Source: Pseudomonas putida
GTDB lineage: Bacteria; Pseudomonadota; Gammaproteobacteria; Pseudomonadales; Pseudomonadaceae
Assembly (NCBI RefSeq): GCF_003228315.1
Contig: NZ_CP029693.1
Location: forward strand, 1,798,001-1,862,000
Length of the DNA: 64,000 bases
Direction: 5' to 3'
A model generated the notes under the pieces. The model had not been told where the DNA came from. It worked only from the letters and a program-made list of their open reading frames with translations, and did not search any database. This document shows positions 8,075-16,800 of the stretch, in pieces (within the stretch, counting starts at the first letter, position 1; every line of letters begins with the position of its first letter). Position numbers and translations under genes: made by a program.

Positions 8075-9655
8075 ATGATCGATTCGAAAACGGAAAAACC
8101 TGCGCACGCACGCCGCGCGCGTTCCTTTTTGACGCCTTCCTTCTTGAAAGTGAGCTTGCGCAAGATGCTGTTCAACTCAGGCCAAAGGACGACCCGCCCC
8201 AGGACAGCCATCAGCCTCAAACCCTTCGAGAACCTGCTGGCCTGGCTGATGGGACTGATCGTGGCCTGCGGGATCATCATCAATACCGAAACCCGCGCCG
8301 ACTTCCCCACCGCCACCCTGTGCATCGCGGTGATGCTGATGGCGATCAACCTGTTTTCGATCAGCGTGGTGATCCTGGTCGCGCTGATGGGCGTGCTGAC
8401 GCAGACGACGGCGTTCCTCTACCAAGGCGGATTCGAAAGTTGGGACAGGACAGCGGACTTCTTGCGCGACCTGAGCCTGCTGGCGGTGGTCGCCCTGCTG
8501 GCCCTGCGCTGCAAAAAGACCAGTGATGGATTGCAGCACCGGGTGATTTACTTTTCCGGCTCCCAGCAGTTGAGCCAGACCGGCTGCATGGGCTTTCGCA
8601 GCGGTCGCGAGCAGCTCTCCTGGTCGGACCAGTCGGCACGGATCTACGAATACCCGGTGGGCGTCACGCCGACACTGTCGATGCTCCTGGCGCGAACCCA
8701 CCCGGCGGATGTACCGCTGGTGCAGGCGGCTTTCGACAAGGCGAAGCGCCGCGAGCCACTGATCGAGGTCAAGCATCGACTGTTGATGCCCGATGGACGC
8801 ATCAAGCATGTGCACATGACCGCCACCCCGCTCAACAGCCACCTGGGCTATATCGACTACCTTGGCGCGCTGTGCGATGTGACCGCCAGCAAGCTCGCCG
8901 AAGAAGCCTTGTGCCGGGCCCAGACCCAACTGGCCCATGTATCGCGCGTCACCTCACTGGGAGAGCTGGCGGCGTCCATTGCCCATGAAGTCAATCAGCC
9001 GCTGGCCGCCATCACGAGCAGCGGCGAGGCTTGCCGCAATTGGCTGAGCCGTGCGCAGCCCGATCTGGTGGAGGCGCGCCAGTCACTGGAGCGAATCCTC
9101 CTCAGCTCCCATCGCGCCAGCGAAATCACCCGTCGCGTCAGGGCGCTGTCACGCAAATCCGATCCGCTGCGCCAGAACGAATCGCTCAACGACATCGTCA
9201 ACGAGACCCTGAGCCTGGTCCGCTACGAGCTGGCTCACCACAAGATCAACCCGACAATCGAGTTGAGCGCATTCGCCAGCCAGGTCAGCGCCGATCGTGT
9301 GCAACTGCAGCAAGTGATCATCAACCTGATCATCAATGCCTGCCAGGCCATGGACGCGATCAGCCCGGATGAGCGCGCCTTGAGCATCCGCACCTGGGTC
9401 AAGGACAACGAGGTGGTGCTGGAAGTCGCCGATCAAGGCCCGGGCATCTCCGCCGAGGTGCTGCCGCATTTGTTCATGCCGTTTTTCACCACCAAGGAAA
9501 ACGGCCTGGGCATGGGTCTGTCCATTTGCCGCTCGATCATCGACTTCCATGAAGGACGGATCTGGGCCAGCAGCGTCCCCGGCCGGGGCAGCTCGTTTCT
9601 GTTCGCCCTGCCGATACGGGTCGCCAACGATTCGGGCTTTGCAGCAGCCATCTAA
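8075..9655 (+). CDS. membrane PAS sensor histidine kinase (kinase 1)
   Basis: A 526-residue kinase. A basic N-terminus is followed by about four hydrophobic segments (53-146) forming a compact membrane module. Then come a PAS domain (about 158-270, with HRLLMPDGRIKH), a HisKA helix with the phospho-accepting H304 in SLGELAASIAHEVNQPL, and a HATPase domain (N box NLIINACQAM near 417-426, G1 box VADQGPGI, and ENGLGMGLSICRSI). This dimerisation type is common with FixJ-like regulators, and one follows at 9802. ATG 8075 is preceded by GAGG at 8066-8069; the upstream frame looks non-coding. It is a close paralogue of the kinase at 12954. Confidence 0.9.
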   Translation: MIDSKTEKPAHARRARSFLTPSFLKVSLRKMLFNSGQRTTRPRTAISLKPFENLLAWLMGLIVACGIIINTETRADFPTATLCIAVMLMAINLFSISVVILVALMGVLTQTTAFLYQGGFESWDRTADFLRDLSLLAVVALLALRCKKTSDGLQHRVIYFSGSQQLSQTGCMGFRSGREQLSWSDQSARIYEYPVGVTPTLSMLLARTHPADVPLVQAAFDKAKRREPLIEVKHRLLMPDGRIKHVHMTATPLNSHLGYIDYLGALCDVTASKLAEEALCRAQTQLAHVSRVTSLGELAASIAHEVNQPLAAITSSGEACRNWLSRAQPDLVEARQSLERILLSSHRASEITRRVRALSRKSDPLRQNESLNDIVNETLSLVRYELAHHKINPTIELSAFASQVSADRVQLQQVIINLIINACQAMDAISPDERALSIRTWVKDNEVVLEVADQGPGISAEVLPHLFMPFFTTKENGLGMGLSICRSIIDFHEGRIWASSVPGRGSSFLFALPIRVANDSGFAAAI

Positions 9656-9684
9656 TACCTTGGTATGAAGCAGCCATACCAAGG
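9655..9684. promoter_or_regulatory. ATAC-N4-GTAT site inside a perfect 10-bp-arm hairpin
   Basis: ATAC-CTTG-GTAT at 9655-9666 overlaps the kinase stop codon. The same bases form CCTTGGTATG / CATACCAAGG (9658-9667 and 9675-9684), a perfect inverted repeat with a 7-base loop. There is no T-run, so a protein-binding site is more likely than a terminator. A second, wider palindrome TACCTGCAGGTA lies at 9696-9707. Confidence 0.55.
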
Positions 9685-9801
9685 CGTTGTACCAGTACCT
9701 GCAGGTATGAATGCCTCAAGCCACGCATGCCCTTAATGTAGCGTCCTACGCAAGGACCACAGCGCAGGGCGGTTGCACGTCCAACTCCTTGGGAACAAGC
9801 A

Positions 9802-10455
9802 ATGAACGAACAACACCCCATCAACAAAATCACACCGGGTGAATCCATGGTTTTCGTCGTGGACGACGATGCACCCCTGCGTGAGTCCCTCGGCAGCCTG
9901 TTGCGCTCCATCGGCCTGCGGGTGGAACTGTTCGGCTCGGTCGCCGATTTCATGAAGTACCCTCGTACCGATACGGTCAGTTGCCTGGTCCTGGATGTGC
10001 GATTGCAAGGCAGCAGCGGCCTGGACTTTCAAAACGAGCTGGCCGTCGCCGGCATCAACGTGCCCATCGTGTTCATCACCGGCCACGGCGACATCGCCAT
10101 GACCGTGCGGGCGATGAAAGCCGGGGCCGTGGACTTCCTGACCAAACCCTTTCGCGAGCAGGATTTGATCGATGCGGTGTGCGCCGCCCACAGCCGAGAC
10201 AAGCAACGTCGCGAATCCGAGCGCCACGCCGATGAGTTGCGTGGTCGCCACCAGACACTCACCGCGCGGGAGCAAACCGTCATGGCCCTGGCCGCCTCGG
10301 GCCTGATGAACAAGCAGATCGCCGGCGAAATCGGCCTGAGCGAAATCACCGTGAAAATCCATCGCGGCCAGGCCATGCGCAAGATGGGCGCACGTTCATT
10401 TGCCGACCTGGTGCGCATGGCCGAAGTCATCGCGGCCCAGCCCACTGTCCGGTGA
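9802..10455 (+). CDS. FixJ/NarL-type response regulator
   Basis: A 217-residue two-domain regulator. The receiver (about 15-125) has acidic residues D21-D23, phospho-acceptor D65 (LVLDVRLQG), T93 and K115 (FLTKPF). A LuxR-type helix-turn-helix is at about 148-205 (LTAREQTVMALAASGLMNKQ, then SEITVKIHRGQAMRKM). It is the only receiver in this island with a DNA-binding output, so it is the natural partner of both kinases. Related FixJ-type regulators such as StyR and TodT bind inverted repeats with a TACC/ACC core. That fits the ATAC-N4-GTAT sites around it, but binding is an inference. Confidence 0.9.
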   Translation: MNEQHPINKITPGESMVFVVDDDAPLRESLGSLLRSIGLRVELFGSVADFMKYPRTDTVSCLVLDVRLQGSSGLDFQNELAVAGINVPIVFITGHGDIAMTVRAMKAGAVDFLTKPFREQDLIDAVCAAHSRDKQRRESERHADELRGRHQTLTAREQTVMALAASGLMNKQIAGEIGLSEITVKIHRGQAMRKMGARSFADLVRMAEVIAAQPTVR

Positions 10456-10457
10456 CT

Positions 10458-10510
10458 ATACCGACGTATACTGTGCGCCCTTTCAGGACAGCGTATCTTG
10501 CAGTGATGGC
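10458..10510 (+). promoter_or_regulatory. conserved promoter block of stand-alone receiver 1
   Basis: ATAC-CGAC-GTAT at 10458-10469, then GCGTATCTTGCA at 10491-10502 and ATGGCGG shortly after. The same elements with identical spacing are found at 17568-17620 upstream of the second stand-alone receiver (constant offset 7110). Confidence 0.65.
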
Positions 10511-10553
10511 GGAGCGCCTCCAGGTGTTCTTCGCTACCAGGCAGGACACAACT

Positions 10554-10919
10554 ATGCGCAATGAAGCGATCATCTCCGTCGTCGATAACGATGAATCCGT
10601 AAGAATGGCGCTGGACAGTTTACTGCGCTCCAGCGGATATACCGTGCGCACCTATTCGGGTGCCCACGAGTTCCTCTTTTCCGATGGACCAACAACGACA
10701 CTCCTGTTGATCTCGGATATTCAAATGCCGGATATGGATGGCATCCAGATGTATGAAGAGCTGGCGAACAAAGGCCTTCATATTCCTGTCATTTTCATCA
10801 GCGGAAACCCGGATTCACAGCGCCCACCCAGCGCCAATGCCAAAACACCCTTGGCTTTTTTTCCCAAACCGTTTTCCACTGAAAAGTTACTCGCCTGCAT
10901 TGAAACAGCCCTCGATTGA
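10554..10919 (+). CDS. stand-alone receiver domain protein 1
   Basis: A 121-residue CheY-like protein with no output domain. The phospho-acceptor is D55 ([12 protein letters not shown]), with S83 at the usual Thr/Ser position and K105 (FFPKPF). The second acidic pocket residue is Asn (V-D-N-D-E), a tolerated change. The ATG at 10554 follows CAGGA; the in-frame GTG upstream at 10452 would run through the conserved promoter block, so I reject it. It is about 96 bases after the FixJ-type regulator. Its twin at 17663 has the key residues at the same positions. It may act as a phosphate sink, a relay, or an inhibitor of the kinases. Confidence 0.85.
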   Translation: MRNEAIISVVDNDESVRMALDSLLRSSGYTVRTYSGAHEFLFSDGPTTTLLLISDIQMPDMDGIQMYEELANKGLHIPVIFISGNPDSQRPPSANAKTPLAFFPKPFSTEKLLACIETALD

Positions 10920-10950
10920 TATAAGTAAGCCCTTTAATTACCCGCCACTA

Positions 10951-11016
10951 ACACCTTGGTATAACCCGCTAATACCTACTCATACTCCAGATGACCCTAT
11001 GTAGAAGTGTCATAGG
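10951..11016 (+). promoter_or_regulatory. regulatory region of the NDH-2-like gene
   Basis: It contains ACAC-CTTG-GTAT (10951-10962, one mismatch to ATAC-N4-GTAT) and a degenerate ATAC-CTAC-TCAT (10972-10983). GTAGAAGTG lies at 11001-11009. The distance from the degenerate site centre to GTAGAAGTG is the same as in front of the MscS gene (about 23.5 bases). Confidence 0.5.
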
Positions 11017-11165
11017 CCAATCCCTCAAATAACATCTAGTCCAGATTGAAGCCCACCCCTGACTGTCCGGCGTTGTTAAACAACAGTGCATTGATAAGCC
11101 ATCGAGGTCGAGCTTTTATCGCATCACTTATTTCACGCCCTCGATCGTTATTCAGGAGCTAAACA

Positions 11166-12368
11166 ATGAAACAGCAGATTTTGATTATTGGTGCAGGTTT
11201 CGGTGGTCTCTGGAGCGCATTGAGCGCTGCCCGGCTGCTCGACCAGCACGATCGGAACGATGTCGAAATCACCGTTCTGGCTCCCCAGGCCGAGCTGCGC
11301 ATTCGCCCGCGTTTTTACGAGCCGAACGTTCACAACATGAAGGCACCGCTGAACGATCTGTTCGACGCCGTGGGCATTAAATTCGTCCAGGGTTCGGCCG
11401 AAACCATCGACGAGAAAAACAAGCAGGTCGGCTATGTCAAAGCCTCCGGCGACCAGGGTCAGCTGAGCTACGACCGCCTGGTACTGGCTGCCGGCAGCCA
11501 CCTGATGCGCCCACCGGTCGCGGGCATGCTTGAGCACGCTTTCGACGTCGATACCATCGAATCGGCCGCGCAGCTGGAAACTCACATCAAGGCATTGAAA
11601 GACCAGCCGGCCAGTACCGCACGCAACACCGTGGTCGTTGCCGGCGGTGGTTTCACCGGTATCGAAACCGCCACCGAAATGCCGGCGCGCCTACGTGCCG
11701 TGCTCGGTGATAACGCCGACATCCGTGTGATCGTGGTCGACCGCGCCCCGCAGATCGCCGCGACCATGGGCGACGGCATTCGCCCATCAATCGTCGAAGC
11801 GTCGGAGCACCTGGGCATCGAGTGGATCGTGGACGCCACCGTTGCCTCGGTGGATGCCGGTGGCGTCACCCTCGCCGATGGCCAGCGCATCGAATCCAGC
11901 ACCGTGATCTGGACCGTCGGTTTCCGCGCCAGCCCCCTGACCGAACAAGTGGAAGGCGCCCGTGACCATCAGGGTCGCCTGCATGTCGACCAGAACCTGA
12001 AAGTGCGCGGTCACGCCAATATCTACGCCAGCGGCGACACCGCCTACGCCGCCACCGACAACCTGGGCAACTTCGCGGCGATGTCCTGTCAGCACGCGAT
12101 TGCATTGGGTCGCTATGCCGGCAACAACGTGGTCGCCGATCTGCTGGGCGTGGAACCGATGGCCTACAGCCAACCCAAGTACGTGACCTGCCTGGACCTC
12201 GGCGCCTGGGGCGCGGTGTTCACCGAAGGCTGGGATCGCCAGCTCAAGCTGGTCAAGCAAGAGGCCAAGGACCTCAAGACCCAGATCAACACTGTGTGGA
12301 TCTATCCGCCGGCAGCCGATCGCGCCGCTGCGCTGGCCGCGGCCGACCCGTTGATTCCGGTGGCCTGA
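11166..12368 (+). CDS. FAD-dependent NADH dehydrogenase-like protein (NDH-2 family)
   Basis: A 400-residue flavoprotein of the type II NADH:quinone oxidoreductase family. It has an N-terminal FAD-binding GxGxxG (LIIGAGFGGLWSAL), a second NAD(P)-binding glycine motif (VVVAGGGFTGIETA, about 158-171) and a C-terminal FAD motif with NIYASGDTA. The family oxidises NADH and reduces quinone without pumping protons, peripherally at the inner membrane. ATG 11166 follows CAGGAG at 11153-11158. Its place between the response regulators and stress genes suggests a role in redox balance, an inference from context. Confidence 0.85.
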   Translation: MKQQILIIGAGFGGLWSALSAARLLDQHDRNDVEITVLAPQAELRIRPRFYEPNVHNMKAPLNDLFDAVGIKFVQGSAETIDEKNKQVGYVKASGDQGQLSYDRLVLAAGSHLMRPPVAGMLEHAFDVDTIESAAQLETHIKALKDQPASTARNTVVVAGGGFTGIETATEMPARLRAVLGDNADIRVIVVDRAPQIAATMGDGIRPSIVEASEHLGIEWIVDATVASVDAGGVTLADGQRIESSTVIWTVGFRASPLTEQVEGARDHQGRLHVDQNLKVRGHANIYASGDTAYAATDNLGNFAAMSCQHAIALGRYAGNNVVADLLGVEPMAYSQPKYVTCLDLGAWGAVFTEGWDRQLKLVKQEAKDLKTQINTVWIYPPAADRAAALAAADPLIPVA

Positions 12369-12459
12369 TCCGGCCGCACGGGGTGGTCCGGATCACACCA
12401 GGGCAACCCCGTCCGCCGCTCGGCCAAGGCACCTCCAGATGCTTGGAAAGGAGATCGAC

Positions 12460-12720
12460 ATGCTTGATTTTTTTGAACATCCCTTTCGGGTAATGAAGTT
12501 ATCCAACGCCCTGCTGATCGGCGGGCTGATCGCGCTCGTGGTCGGCGCCACGCTGGCCTACGGCCTGGACCAGTACCTGTCGCTGCCTGGCTTGATCACG
12601 GCCCACGCCATGACGATTCTGGGCCCGACCGCGATCAAGCTGGGCTATGTCATGCGTTTGCAATCCTTCAATCGTCTGCGAAGAGATGCAGCCGCTCATC
12701 TGCATGACTTCGCCCGGTGA
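12460..12720 (+). CDS. small two-helix inner-membrane protein (PpyR-like, tentative)
   Basis: An 86-residue protein with two predicted membrane helices, LLIGGLIALVVGATLAYGL and an ITAHAMTILGPTAIKLGYV segment, and a basic C-terminus (MRLQSFNRLRRD). ATG 12460 follows AAGGAG at 12448-12453, so the ATG at 12439 is rejected. From memory it resembles proteins annotated as PpyR, a membrane protein linked to psl and pyoverdine expression in P. aeruginosa; this is not verified. It is 91 bases after the NDH-2-like gene and could be its membrane partner. Confidence 0.7.
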   Translation: MLDFFEHPFRVMKLSNALLIGGLIALVVGATLAYGLDQYLSLPGLITAHAMTILGPTAIKLGYVMRLQSFNRLRRDAAAHLHDFAR

Positions 12721-12789
12721 TTGAACAGAACCTGAGTTGAACACCCGATCCCGAACAGCCCACTCCTTGCTGGTCCGGGACATTTCCCA

Positions 12790-12826
12790 AGCGCCCGCCA
12801 CTGGTTTTTCTGGCGGGCGTTTTTTC
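12790..12826 (+). terminator. rho-independent terminator
   Basis: Stem CGCCCGCCA / TGGCGGGCG with a short loop (CTGGTTTTTC) and a T6 run at 12820-12825. It closes the NDH-2/membrane-protein unit before kinase 2. Confidence 0.9.
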
Positions 12827-12953
12827 TTGAGCGTCAACCCTCCACACAGATCGAGACTGCTGAACACCAGAAGAAAAAACCTCATGAAGAGTTTGCCCGG
12901 CATCACAAGTGCCGCGCGAGTTGCCGTTAGATAGCAAAAGCCCGGAAGAACAA

Positions 12954-14408
12954 ATGTCTATCATCAAACGCCGCAAGCAACTTTTTTTATCGGATGCCAT
13001 GGCCTGGTCAGCCGCCATAGCGGTTGGCGGCATGATCTTCATCATCAATTCAATGCTCAACGCCGATGTGGCGCCGACGCTGCTCTACATCACTCTGGTG
13101 TTCATGTCGGCGAATATCTTTTCGGTGCCGATCTTCATCGCCGTCGCGGCCAGTTGCATGGCGCTGCTGACGTTCAGTTTCATCATCGATGCCGGCTATC
13201 GTGACGACAAGCTGATCGCCGGTTTCGTACGCTGCCTGATTGCGCTGACCACCATCACCCTACTGGCCTTGCGCAGCAAACAATCGTCCGAAAGCCTGCG
13301 GCGCAAGGAAGCCTTTTTCCTGGGCGCACAAAAGCTCAGTCACACCGGCAGCATCGGTTTCATCATCGACAAGGATGAGTCGGTCTTCTGGTCGGCCGAG
13401 TCGGCACGCATCTTCGAGTATCCACTGGACCTGACGCCGACCGTCACGCTCATCAAGGAGCGAACTCACCCCGATGACTTGAGCGTTGTCGACAGTGTTC
13501 TCGAGCGTGCCGTACGCCAGGAGCATCACATTGAAGCGGAACATCGTCTGCTCATGCCCGACGGGCGCATCAAACACATACACATGATCGCCAACCCGTT
13601 GTTCAACCATGACGGGCGTATCGAGTATGTCGGCGCCGTGATGGATGTCACCGCGGCCCGGCAGGCCGAAGAGGCCCTGTTTCATTCCCAGGCCAAGCTG
13701 GCCCATGTCACACGCGTCACGTCCATGGGCGAACTGGCCGCCTCCATTGCCCACGAAATCAATCAGCCGCTGGCGGCAGTGATCGCCAGCGGTGAATCCT
13801 GCAGACGCTGGATCGACCGCTCCGAGCCGAACCTGGATGAGGCGCGCCGCTCACTGGACCGGATCATCCAGAATTCCTGCCGGGCCTCGGAAGTCATCGC
13901 CTGCATCCGCGCGCTGTCGCGCCAGAGCGATGTGCAGCGCAAGACGGAAGTATTCGACGATATCGTCAGCGACTCGCTGAGCCTGATGCAGCATGAAATC
14001 TCCAGCCATCAGGTTCGTCTGTCAGTGCAATCCCAGGCCAAGGGTGCTTGCGTGAACGGTGACCGGGTGCAACTGCAGCAAGTGATCATCAACCTGATCA
14101 TCAATGCCTGCCAAGCGATGGCCGACATCCAGGACCGACCACGCACCTTGCGTATCGGTACCTCGGTGCACGGCGACGAAGCCGTGCTGGAAGTCGCCGA
14201 CTGTGGCAGCGGCATTGCGCAAGACATCCTTGCCACCCTGTTCGATCCGTTTTTCACCACCAAACAGAATGGCCTGGGCATGGGGTTGGCGATCTGCCGT
14301 TCCATCATCGAATTCCATGGCGGGCGCATTTGGGTCGCCAGCACCGTGGGGGTCGGCACGCAGTTTCTGTTCGCGATCCCGTTGACTGCCCTGCAAGACG
14401 ATGAGTAA
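12954..14408 (+). CDS. membrane PAS sensor histidine kinase (kinase 2)
   Basis: A 484-residue paralogue of the kinase at 8075 with the same order: four hydrophobic segments (12-106), PAS domain (about 118-232, HRLLMPDGRIKH again), HisKA with H267 (SMGELAASIAHEINQPL) and HATPase (NLIINACQAM, VADCGSGI, QNGLGMGLAICRSI). A 47-base stretch at 14067-14113 is identical to 9299-9345 in kinase 1. ATG 12954 follows GGAAG at 12943-12947; the GTG at 12909 has no such support. No response regulator lies next to it, so it probably shares the FixJ-type regulator or one of the stand-alone receivers. Confidence 0.9.
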   Translation: MSIIKRRKQLFLSDAMAWSAAIAVGGMIFIINSMLNADVAPTLLYITLVFMSANIFSVPIFIAVAASCMALLTFSFIIDAGYRDDKLIAGFVRCLIALTTITLLALRSKQSSESLRRKEAFFLGAQKLSHTGSIGFIIDKDESVFWSAESARIFEYPLDLTPTVTLIKERTHPDDLSVVDSVLERAVRQEHHIEAEHRLLMPDGRIKHIHMIANPLFNHDGRIEYVGAVMDVTAARQAEEALFHSQAKLAHVTRVTSMGELAASIAHEINQPLAAVIASGESCRRWIDRSEPNLDEARRSLDRIIQNSCRASEVIACIRALSRQSDVQRKTEVFDDIVSDSLSLMQHEISSHQVRLSVQSQAKGACVNGDRVQLQQVIINLIINACQAMADIQDRPRTLRIGTSVHGDEAVLEVADCGSGIAQDILATLFDPFFTTKQNGLGMGLAICRSIIEFHGGRIWVASTVGVGTQFLFAIPLTALQDDE

Positions 14409-14455
14409 CCGCCAGCCCACTTGAATCCGCCAATCGCAAAGATGGAGACCCTGCC

Positions 14456-15160
14456 GTGACAACCCGCGAAGTGAGCCGCAATCCCCAATCCGCCCCTGTT
14501 GATCAAGCGCAACCACGCACCATCGTGTTCGTCGCCTACCCGGGCATGGGTCTTCTGGACCATACCTGCACCCAGACAGTTTTTTATGCGGCGAATCTTT
14601 ACCTGACCGAGCGCGGCTTGCCCGGCTACACCCTTTACACCGCCAGCATGGACGGTAAGCCGGCTCCCACCGCCGAAGGCCTGGTGGTGCAAACCCGACG
14701 CCTGAGCGAATTGGCACAGGATTCGATCGACACCGTGATCGTCCCTGGCTCGCCGCAAATCCGCCAGGCCATGGCCGACAACGTCGCGCTGTTGGAATGG
14801 TTACGCGTCACCGCAACCCACGCCCGGCGCATGGCAAGCGTGTGCAGCGGCACCTTTCTGCTGGCCCAGGCCGGCCTGCTCGATGGCCTTCGCGTGGCGA
14901 CCCACTGGTTGATGGCCGACATGTTCGAGCGCCTGTTCCCGCAGATCAAACTCGACCGTGAGGCGATTTTCGTGCAACAGGGCTCGATGTGGTCCTCCGC
15001 CGGCATCAGCGCCGGGATCGACCTGGCCCTGGCCTTGGTCGAAGCCGATTGCGGGCGTGAAATGGCGATGCAGGTGGCCCGGCGCATGGTGGTGCACTAC
15101 CGGCGTCCGGACAATCAGGACCAGTGGAGCCCGCTGTTGCGCTCGCAATACCCATCCTGA
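14456..15160 (+). CDS. DJ-1/PfpI (GATase1-like) domain protein lacking an AraC domain
   Basis: A 234-residue protein consisting of the class I glutamine-amidotransferase-like fold found at the N-terminus of GATase1-AraC regulators. The nucleophile-elbow cysteine C130 is present (SVCSGTFLLAQAGL), as are VFVAYPGMGLLD and VVHYRRP near the end. Full-length relatives run to about 310-330 residues with two AraC helix-turn-helix motifs. Here the protein stops right after the linker and a REPIN follows 14 bases later, so the DNA-binding part is missing. GTG 14456 follows GGAG at 14444-14447. It may be a stand-alone sensor or glyoxalase/chaperone-like enzyme, or the remnant of a regulator. Confidence 0.8.
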   Translation: MTTREVSRNPQSAPVDQAQPRTIVFVAYPGMGLLDHTCTQTVFYAANLYLTERGLPGYTLYTASMDGKPAPTAEGLVVQTRRLSELAQDSIDTVIVPGSPQIRQAMADNVALLEWLRVTATHARRMASVCSGTFLLAQAGLLDGLRVATHWLMADMFERLFPQIKLDREAIFVQQGSMWSSAGISAGIDLALALVEADCGREMAMQVARRMVVHYRRPDNQDQWSPLLRSQYPS

Positions 15161-15173
15161 GCCATACGCCCCC

Positions 15174-15273
15174 TGTAGGAGCGAGCATGCTCGCGATGCA
15201 CGACAGGACAGCACGGGGTGTCAGGCTGCCCGCGTTATCGTTGACGACCATCGCGAGCAGGCTCGCTCCTACA
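15174..15273. repeat. REPIN, 100-bp class
   Basis: Inverted REP arms; the left arm reads GAGCATGCTCGC, a variant of GAGCCTGCTCGC. The right end overlaps the last codons of the MscS gene by five bases. Confidence 0.9.
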
Positions 15274-16705
15274 ATCGGCGTTGTAGCAACCACTGAAACA
15301 ACCCGCCGCGCTTGATCTCCACCGGCTTTTGCATCACCAGGGTTTCGCGGATTTCCTGGCGCTGGTCCTGCAAATGGCTCAGGGCGCTTTTCAGATCGCC
15401 GAGGTGTTCCAGCTGGTTGCCGAACACGTTTTTTTCGATGCGGAACAACCGCCCGCTGGTGATGCTGCGAAACTCTCCCCGCGACGGCTTATCGGCCAGA
15501 ATCCCCTCCTCGCCCAGCACCTCACCCGGCCCCATGCGCCCCGCTTCCACCAGCTTTTCATCATCGTGAACCGACACCGACACCACCCCGGTGCTGATGA
15601 TCATCAGGCACTCCGCCACTTCCCCGAAGGCCAGGATGACTTCGTCGGCCTGGTAGTCCACCGGCCTCATTTCACCGGCCAGACGGTCGCGTTCATCGCC
15701 ACTCAATGAACGGAAGATCCGCACATCTTCCAGCAACTGGCGCTGGCGATTCCAGCGCTGCTCCTCCGCGCCGTTACCCCAGCTGACACCGGCCGCTTCG
15801 AGGTGGCGATGGGCGAGGTCGAACATCAAGTTGCACACTTCATTCTTTTGCCTGGCAGACGCGATAAACCCCTTGAGCTCGTACTCGGTGTAGTCCAGGT
15901 GCGAACTCTTGACCGAGACCTTGGCCGAGCGGGTTTGCAGCAGCGCCCGGGTGCCGCGCAAGGTTTTTTCCAGGGCATCGATCGCCCGGCGCGGACGCAC
16001 GCTGCTGGGCACGGCAATGGTCACGCTGATGCCGTTCACATCCTCCGGGCGACTGAAATTGATGATCCGCGCTTTCGCCGCCACCGAGTTGGGCACCACC
16101 GCGATGCCGCCCATGTCGGTCATCAGGTGGGTGGTGCGCCAATCGATCTCCACCACCGTGCCGGAGGTGCCATCGATGGAGATCCGGTCATTGAGCTGAT
16201 AAGGCTTGGTGGTGTTGAGCACGATCCCGGAAAACACATCGCTCAAGGTGCTTTGCAGCGCCAGGCCGACAATGATCGCCATCGCTCCGGAGGTCGCCAG
16301 CAAGCCCTTTACCGGCAACTGCAACACATACGCCGCCGCGGCCACGATGGCGATCAGGAAAATCACCGCGCCCATCAAGTCGTAGAGCAAGCGCGCGCTG
16401 TGCCCGGCGCGGGACATCAGGCCATAGCCGAGGATGATGGTCAGGGTCCGGGCCGAAAACAGCCACCAGCCGATCCCCAGCACCGTGCCCATCAGGTTGA
16501 GGATGGCATCGTCCGGCCACAGCGGTGGTTGCAGGGGGCTGATCCCGGCTGCGCTCATGACCGCGCTGAACGCCACGAAAATACCGATGCGCAAGCACAG
16601 GCGCAGGTTGTGTTGCGCGGGGCCGATCGCCTGCCAGAGTGCCAGATCGACAAGGATCAGGATGACGCCGCAGATCAACGGGTGGGCCTGCAGGAAGTTG
16701 AACAT
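15269..16705 (-). CDS. MscS-family channel with C-terminal cyclic-nucleotide-binding domain
   Basis: A 478-residue membrane protein. Several hydrophobic helices precede the MscS pore helix and beta domain (SGAMAIIVGLALQSTLSDVF, about 138-157; then DGTSGTVVEIDWRTTHL and VVPNS). A CRP-like cyclic-nucleotide-binding fold follows (about 330-440, GEVLGEEGILADKPSRGEF). Such fusions are described as ligand-modulated relatives of mechanosensitive channels. The start is ATG 16705 with GGAG nine bases upstream; the GTG at 16720 lies inside that ribosome site. Its upstream region carries the ATAC-N4-GTAT site, linking it to the kinase island. Confidence 0.88.
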   Translation of the reverse strand: MFNFLQAHPLICGVILILVDLALWQAIGPAQHNLRLCLRIGIFVAFSAVMSAAGISPLQPPLWPDDAILNLMGTVLGIGWWLFSARTLTIILGYGLMSRAGHSARLLYDLMGAVIFLIAIVAAAAYVLQLPVKGLLATSGAMAIIVGLALQSTLSDVFSGIVLNTTKPYQLNDRISIDGTSGTVVEIDWRTTHLMTDMGGIAVVPNSVAAKARIINFSRPEDVNGISVTIAVPSSVRPRRAIDALEKTLRGTRALLQTRSAKVSVKSSHLDYTEYELKGFIASARQKNEVCNLMFDLAHRHLEAAGVSWGNGAEEQRWNRQRQLLEDVRIFRSLSGDERDRLAGEMRPVDYQADEVILAFGEVAECLMIISTGVVSVSVHDDEKLVEAGRMGPGEVLGEEGILADKPSRGEFRSITSGRLFRIEKNVFGNQLEHLGDLKSALSHLQDQRQEIRETLVMQKPVEIKRGGLFQWLLQRRL

Positions 16706-16800
16706 GAATGGTTTCTCCACTGCACTTCATGCAGATGCCCAATGCAGATGCTTGATGCAGAGACAGGCCTGCCTGGCACTGTAAGGCGCCCGTTTGCACA

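Noticed and set aside
10452..10553. N-terminal extension of stand-alone receiver 1 from GTG 10452
   Set aside because: The extension runs over the conserved promoter block shared with 17568-17620, and ATG 10554 aligns exactly with the start of receiver 2.
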